Assembly: GCA_936440205.1 (NCBI GenBank)
Contig: OW387133.1
Coordinates: 51,424,374-51,488,373 of the forward strand
Source: Lepidonotus clava
Taxonomy: Eukaryota; Annelida; Polychaeta; Phyllodocida; Polynoidae
Direction of reading: 5' to 3'
Length of the DNA stretch: 64,000 nt
The notes under the pieces were generated by a model. It saw only the letters and a list, made by a program, of their open reading frames with translations, did no database searches and was not told the origin of the DNA. This document shows, in pieces, positions 59,301 to 64,000 of this stretch (positions are counted from its first letter, which is position 1; every line of letters starts with the position of its first letter). The translations under genes and the position numbers were made by a program.

Positions 59301-61654
59301 CGGGGCGCGCGGCCACATTGTATGTGGTGGCTGGAGGGCGCGGCGACGCGGTGACCAACGCGCGCGCGTACTGCCGACGGGGCCATATGGCCGCCCGCCG
59401 CCCCGCTTTTCAACCGCCCAAACGTCAACCTGAATTGCTGCAAATCCCTCTCGCAGCTTAGATCCAATTTTCGCCGGCATTCAAACCAATTGGCGGCCGA
59501 GCCAAGCGCGAGCCAGCCGGCCGGGAAATGAGAAGGAATGTGCCATTGGTAAAAAGGTATTGATCCGCATGCTTGGCCTGGCATTGAAAGGCTGGCACAA
59601 TGCTGGCATTGGTCATGATCAACTGGATCCTATAGCTGACCTGGCTGGCCTTAAATCCCCCCGCGCCGCCCCCGCCCATCAACAGGGAAACCAACCCTGA
59701 CCCCAGCACTCGACCCACGCCCCATGCGACGTCACCTAGTTCTCCTGTACCCATCCATCCACCTGTCTGCACAAACAAAACATCACGGAAACAAAACTTG
59801 GTTAATCTGCCTTTGTGTTTTCGATTTTTGCCTAGTCTGCAGATTTACAAAGTAACATGCCTTATACACTTGTCTTCAGACAACAAGGGTCATACATGTG
59901 ACATCAAAGAATTAAAAATGTGCATTGTAAGGATGTTCAATACAACCCTGGATCAGCATTTTCCCCCTCCTCCAGGGTCGTCTCCATACAGACACACCTT
60001 TAGCACCTGGTTGCCTCCCTGCTTGGGTTACCTTTAGCGCAGGTTTTTGAGTCCTGATTATCAATGCCTTTTTAGGTAGCATCCAGGCATCTTAAAGGGC
60101 GTTATCAATATATGTCACGGGTCAATAGCCTTGATCATCTTTTGGGTTGTCTGCAGTTACAAAAAATCTATACATCGGGTTTGTAAGCTACACTATTGTG
60201 CTATCACATAATACAAGGCGGTGCCTAGGCAAAAACACTTCAGGTGCAAACATGAAAAAGAATGCGAGGAAAAGGCCTAAGTGCGCAAACTTGATTGATT
60301 AACAATTATACTGTCGGCAACCACGTGGAGGGCAGACACAACAGTCGGGCGAACCAATAGGTCTGTTCCTTATCGATCGGCCGGCTAAGTCAACATGATT
60401 TGACTGGTAATACGTGCACTATACATGCTACCGTTACGTATAGTACTCCCTTAAGTATATAGCCAAGTAGTGGTTCTCTCGGCTCACGCTAATAGAATGA
60501 GTAGCTAAGCCTAGAATGAAAAGATTTCATAACAGACGATTATCCACGGTATGCGACCTTTAAATGATCGTTGACTATCGTAAAATAAACAGTTGCCTGT
60601 GTGAATTGATCAAGTGGAGCGATAACCATGGATCTTGACAAAACGCCCGGGCATGGGCGTATGGCAACCATTCAGACAGGCGCAAGGGGCAGTGGTCTAA
60701 TACTGGCCTAAGCTCACGTAATACTAGTATTACACGCAGACGCTCTACAATGGACATCAGGACACGTGGGCCGAGGGGACTGAACCCAGCCATGCTAAAC
60801 ATGCAGATAGGAATTAGACCCACATATAATAGTACATATACCAACTGGTACCACTGTATGTCAGCAACCAATTCGCTGGTCGTCGACCTCCATGCATTGT
60901 AACGCTATACGAGGACATGGCGCTCTGCCGGCATCCGGCGATGGCCAGTCTACACAATAGACCCATTCTCGATCCACGCCCCCTCGCGGGAGATGGGCTG
61001 ACAAATTACGCGCCCAGTCATGCATGACTGCTGCAGCCGAGGCGGGGGTCCCATAGAGGCAGATCGAGGGGCGTAGGCACGTCCACTTCACTGATGGCTG
61101 GTTGCATTGTGGACCGAAGACTGATGGAGTATTAGAACATAAATTATACCCACTCAATTGTATGACATGCCTTCAAACCAATGAGGCTAAAAAAAACTTT
61201 CTTTTTTAAGCAGTGCTGTTAATTTTACTAGATTGATTAAACGCCAGGATAGAACTACTGGGGCTTGTAGTACGGTTTAAATTCAAAATGGGAATCCGGG
61301 AAAGCGTGTAATAATAAGCGGAAGCATGAAGCCTGAACGTTCAAAAGTCACTTCTCTCAAGTTGCCCCAATAAAGATCTTACTCGACTCGGAGGAGGGGC
61401 AGGCGGAAGACGTCGTGGGTTTAAAAAGCAAACAGCGAACCAAATGGGGCATAACAAAAGACCGAGTAGTAAAAGGCCGACGCACTTGAATGTCCATTAC
61501 AACGGCACGGTATGCTTACACACTGAAAAAACATCCCATTATCATCTAGCCTGCCTCCCAGTGGTGGCCGTCGAAGAAGACGATTAAAATCTTCAAGTTC
61601 TTTTTTTCAATCGATCCCCACCTTAAAACAGATCAATTAATTGAAGGCCGAGAT
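59301..61654. other. intron stretch, GC-rich then ordinary
   Basis: CpG-rich to about 59530 with TGGCGGCC at 59491-59498; CCTCCAGGG at 59969-59977. The rest, including 60060-61650, shows no repeat, motif cluster or exon that I can support. Confidence 0.45.
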
Positions 61655-61699
61655 GGCTTGATGAGATAGCGCAGGGGCTTGATGAGATAGCGCAGGGGC
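61655..61699. repeat. perfect tandem duplication, 21-bp unit
   Basis: GGCTTGATGAGATAGCGCAG plus one G occurs twice in direct succession without a mismatch. A recent duplication. Confidence 0.85.
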
Positions 61700-63142
61700 C
61701 TGTTTTGCTCACAGCGTCCAGTGTGCGTCAGAGCCTCGCTGGTGGAAAATGAATAATTTCATTGACAAATGGTGGGCCGCGATGGTTGGGGTTGTTGGGG
61801 GGAAACAAGATTAAGACGTCAACTGCTCGCTGCCTTTTGTTTTATCCCCAATAACACAACCAGCGCCTCCGTTCACAAACCTTAAGACTGGGAGGATAAT
61901 GAAGCTATTGGCTTTGAAAGTAAACACAGAGTGTTTAAAGGGGCCTCACTGCAGTCACCTCCACAGTGCTTCAATCAGCACCGATGCTAATTGGATTGAT
62001 ATTTTGACGTTTCTCTACACATACTGCTTCATTAGGCCCAGACCCAGGCCGGCCGGGGAGGAAGTCAATGTGACGTTCGTGCCAGGAATAAACTTCTCGG
62101 AATCTGTGGCTTCCAGGTGCGAAAAAAAACGCACGTAGTGCGTAGAAACAATATAAGATGCACCTCAGAGGCGTATCCTTTATACTACATTGAGGCACGT
62201 ACGTTTTACTACGACCTGGCATGTCATATGCGCGTGTCGGAAATGCTTTATATGCGTTTGTAATGGCAATAAACAAAAGCACCTGCGACAGGGTGGCACT
62301 ATACAGTGTACACATGAGCCTCTGTCTTTTTACTGCTGCTTTTTGCCCCGGGCAGAGCCACGACCTTAAAGCATTAAGCATTGGGAAGGTGACACTCGGT
62401 GACGTCCCACTCTCGCTGCACCCTGCAGCCCCCACCCCTAACTCATTTCCCCGATCTCCATTCGTATAACCCTGAAATAAAACTCCCTTTGTGACAGTTC
62501 TGCCCCCTTGAGGCGACACCTCTCAGTTTCATAATGACGCTCTGTCTGACCCTATTCCGGTTTTCTGACATGTCGGGGACTTTCAAACAAGGCAGATGGC
62601 CTCCGCCTAGAAATAGCCCCCCAGGGGAGGCGTCCGAGTTAAGTTCAGCAGGTGGGTAGTGGAAAAGTGACCCTATGGCCCACCACATTCCTAAGCGTTA
62701 CGGTTCGCTGAACTTCACCTGAAAACTATACATGTATGTAGCCTTTTTTCCCGTCGCGGCCTCGTTTCTCATTCAAAGTCAAACCTGGCCGCTGGCAAAG
62801 TTGTGGTTGGTTTTCCATGATAAAGACGTCAACTGAAAAGACGTGACCTACCGTAAAATCGCGATTGTGAGCCGAAGTAAATTCCCAATTTCAAATTTCT
62901 GCCACACTTTTAGGCATACTGAATTGATATTAAATTACATCTATCATTTCACAATTGCAAAACATCTTTTTTTAAAAGTCGATTTTTTTAATCACCCCTA
63001 ATCAACTGGTAGTTACCAATATTTCCCCCGTTTTCAAAACATCTTCCTCTGACTTCAATTCACACGTCGGCTTATAATAGTGGGTTTACGGTGGTAGGGA
63101 TGGCAGAATGATGACGTAAACTTAAAGGTGTGTTCGACTTAC
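61700..63142. other. intron stretch adjoining the 45-nt exon
   Basis: Holds a single GTGGCTTC at 62106-62113. AT-rich at 62880-63070. No exon with paired splice sites noted apart from the one that follows. Confidence 0.45.
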
Positions 63143-63187
63143 CTGCTTGGCGGCACTTCTGGACCTGTTCCTCCGTACAGCTTGCAC
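63143..63187 (-). CDS. 45-nt internal exon of the cysteine-rich gene
   Basis: Seen on the minus strand: acceptor CCGTTTGTTCTCCTTGGCAG and consensus donor CAG|GTAAGT enclose 45 nt. Read with two nucleotides completing a codon, it gives ASCTEEQVQKCRQA and one spare G. It is therefore phase 1 at both ends, matching the phase-1 start of the exon at 2370-2580 and the phase-1 end of the exon at 63530. The other two frames are also open, so the choice of frame rests on phase and on the cysteines continuing the C-rich pattern (C-x7-C). A symmetrical 45-nt exon can be skipped without changing frame, so alternative splicing is possible. Confidence 0.75.
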
Positions 63188-63529
63188 CTGCCAAGGAGAA
63201 CAAACGGAGGAACATTTTAGAAAACTGTGAATACCAAAATGGCAAGGGCTACTTGAAACAAAGTTGTGGTGGTAAGAATAGTGGTCGTTCATGACATCGG
63301 GAGCTGGCCAGTGGAAGACAGGGAGGGAGAGGCAAAGGTCAACAAAGCTAATCAAATGTGATTACATGTGCAACTTCCTTTGTTTTACACTAATGAGATC
63401 TTTTATTCAGCGCGGAAGAGGGGAAGGGAAGGGTGCGCAAAGCAGACTGTCACTTGGGGCACTTCCTTAGTGCCAAATCCACGTCGACAGAAAACTAACG
63501 AGCTAATAGCCTACTGAATGAGAACTCAC
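63188..63529 (-). other. 342-bp intron
   Basis: Runs from the GTGAGT donor at 63529 (reading down) to the TTGGCAG acceptor at 63188. A possible branch-point region TTCTAAAATG lies about 30-40 nt before the acceptor. Its small size contrasts with the roughly 60-kb intron that follows the next exon. Confidence 0.55.
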
Positions 63530-63598
63530 CGGGGTACTTTAAGGAAACATCAAAGACTAAATTGTCGACTGCAACCTTTACGTGAAAGCTCCCCTTAG
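63530..63598 (-). CDS. probable exon of the cysteine-rich gene; upstream limit uncertain
   Basis: The downstream end is good: CCCCG|GTGAGTTC, leaving one G that joins GT of the next exon (glycine). In that phase the sequence reads SFHVKVAVDNLVFDVSLKYP, an alternating hydrophobic, beta-strand-like stretch with no cysteine. The best-looking acceptor, CTGTAACTTTAAACAG at 63605-63607, cannot be used in this frame, because all three frames hit a stop just after it. Later AGs would work: exon start at 63598 (phase 1), 63593 (phase 0) or 63568. I give the first of these. If none is used, this may be a decoy donor. Confidence 0.45.
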
Positions 63599-64000
63599 CT
63601 TAACCTGTTTAAAGTTACAGAGACAGAAATAAAATGTCAACTGACTCTAGAGACGCTTCCTCCTAAAGAATTAAGTCAACTTGGTTGTTTTTTATGTTAA
63701 ATGTTTCAAATGTCTGTCTACTAATATATTAGTCACAGTCCTCTTTGTGCCTGACATTATCAGTTGCATCTCAGAACATTGTGTGTGGATGTATACTCAG
63801 TCGATAACACAGTTACTTGTTACAAAACCAAATGCGGGCATCCATATCTATAGACAAATTATTTATGGAATAATGCACACGCCAATCTACGTACATATTT
63901 ACATCACCATACATGTAATATCCCTCCCTATTATTCTCCCATGTACAAGTTAGGCCCATGAAAGGTACATAAAGCGTTTACCGCGAAGCCCTCTATCTAG
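63599..64000 (-). other. upstream intron, running off the right edge
   Basis: AT-rich sequence with no exon or motif I can support. The 5' part of the gene, including any signal peptide and promoter, must lie beyond 64000. Confidence 0.45.

Larger units (their letters stand above)
2581..63142 (-). other. very long (about 60.6 kb) intron separating the 45-nt and 211-nt exons
   Basis: The GTAAGT donor at 63142 (reading down) and the CTTTGCAG acceptor ending at 2581 bound this interval. The two flanking exons are both phase 1 at the junction, so they can be joined directly (G|CG, alanine). No exon of matching phase with good signals on both sides was found between them on the minus strand, though very short exons would be missed by eye. 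The intron contains nearly all of the motif clusters, hairpins and repeats listed below. A skipped or alternative exon, or a nested gene, is not excluded. Confidence 0.6.

Noticed and set aside
58863-59480. 205-codon minus-strand open frame
   Set aside because: No recognisable family, no paired splice sites, and it overlaps other open frames on both strands in a CpG-rich, stop-poor block.
11396-60887. recurrent GTCGACC word
   Set aside because: About nine copies of a 7-mer is close to random expectation for both strands.
1-64000. tRNA, rRNA, conserved microRNA (let-7, miR-100, miR-9, miR-1, miR-92), CRISPR and LTR or virus-derived elements
   Set aside because: Searched for by eye through typical box or seed sequences and long terminal or direct repeats; nothing convincing found.

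Overview
The window looks like animal nuclear DNA dominated by one very long intron. Three or four short exons on the minus strand have good splice sites and matching reading-frame phases. They make part of a cysteine-rich, probably secreted or extracellular protein that I cannot name. CpG is not visibly depleted in the GC-rich blocks, no recognisable transposase, reverse transcriptase, rRNA or tRNA gene was seen, and repeats are few. This suggests a bilaterian invertebrate or basal chordate rather than a vertebrate, but the placement is inference and weak.

Layout in minus-strand (transcript) order: a probable exon near 63530-63598, a 45-nt exon at 63143-63187, then a single apparent intron of about 60.6 kb (2581-63142), a 211-nt exon at 2370-2580, a 36-nt exon at 757-792, and more intron to the left edge. 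The gene runs off both ends. Joined, the exons give an 11-cysteine pattern C-x7-C-x17-C-x11-C-x11-CCC-x7-CC-x10-C-x10-C.

The intron is not featureless. GC-rich, CpG-bearing blocks alternate with AT-rich ones. Three short words recur far more often than a random 64-kb sequence should allow, always in different flanks, so they are not copies of one transposon: the odd palindrome GAGC-W-GCTC (18 exact copies plus at least 7 one-base variants, often in pairs), CCCTGGAGG/CCTCCAGGG (20 copies; 31 of the inner 8-mer), and GAAGCCAC/GTGGCTTC (15 copies, with three arrays repeating it mostly every 12 bp with unrelated 4-bp spacers). CTCF-like sites, a POU octamer pair and several hairpins lie among them. 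The simplest reading is a regulatory landscape held inside a long intron, written with motifs I do not recognise.

Minor items: a 236-bp fold-back element with 3-bp TTA flanks (Harbinger-like MITE candidate), a five-copy diverged 43-bp tandem repeat, a 19-bp G-rich minisatellite, several two-copy tandem duplications, and two weak plus-strand exon candidates. Counts were made by eye and may miss a few sites. No old virus copy or LTR element was recognised.
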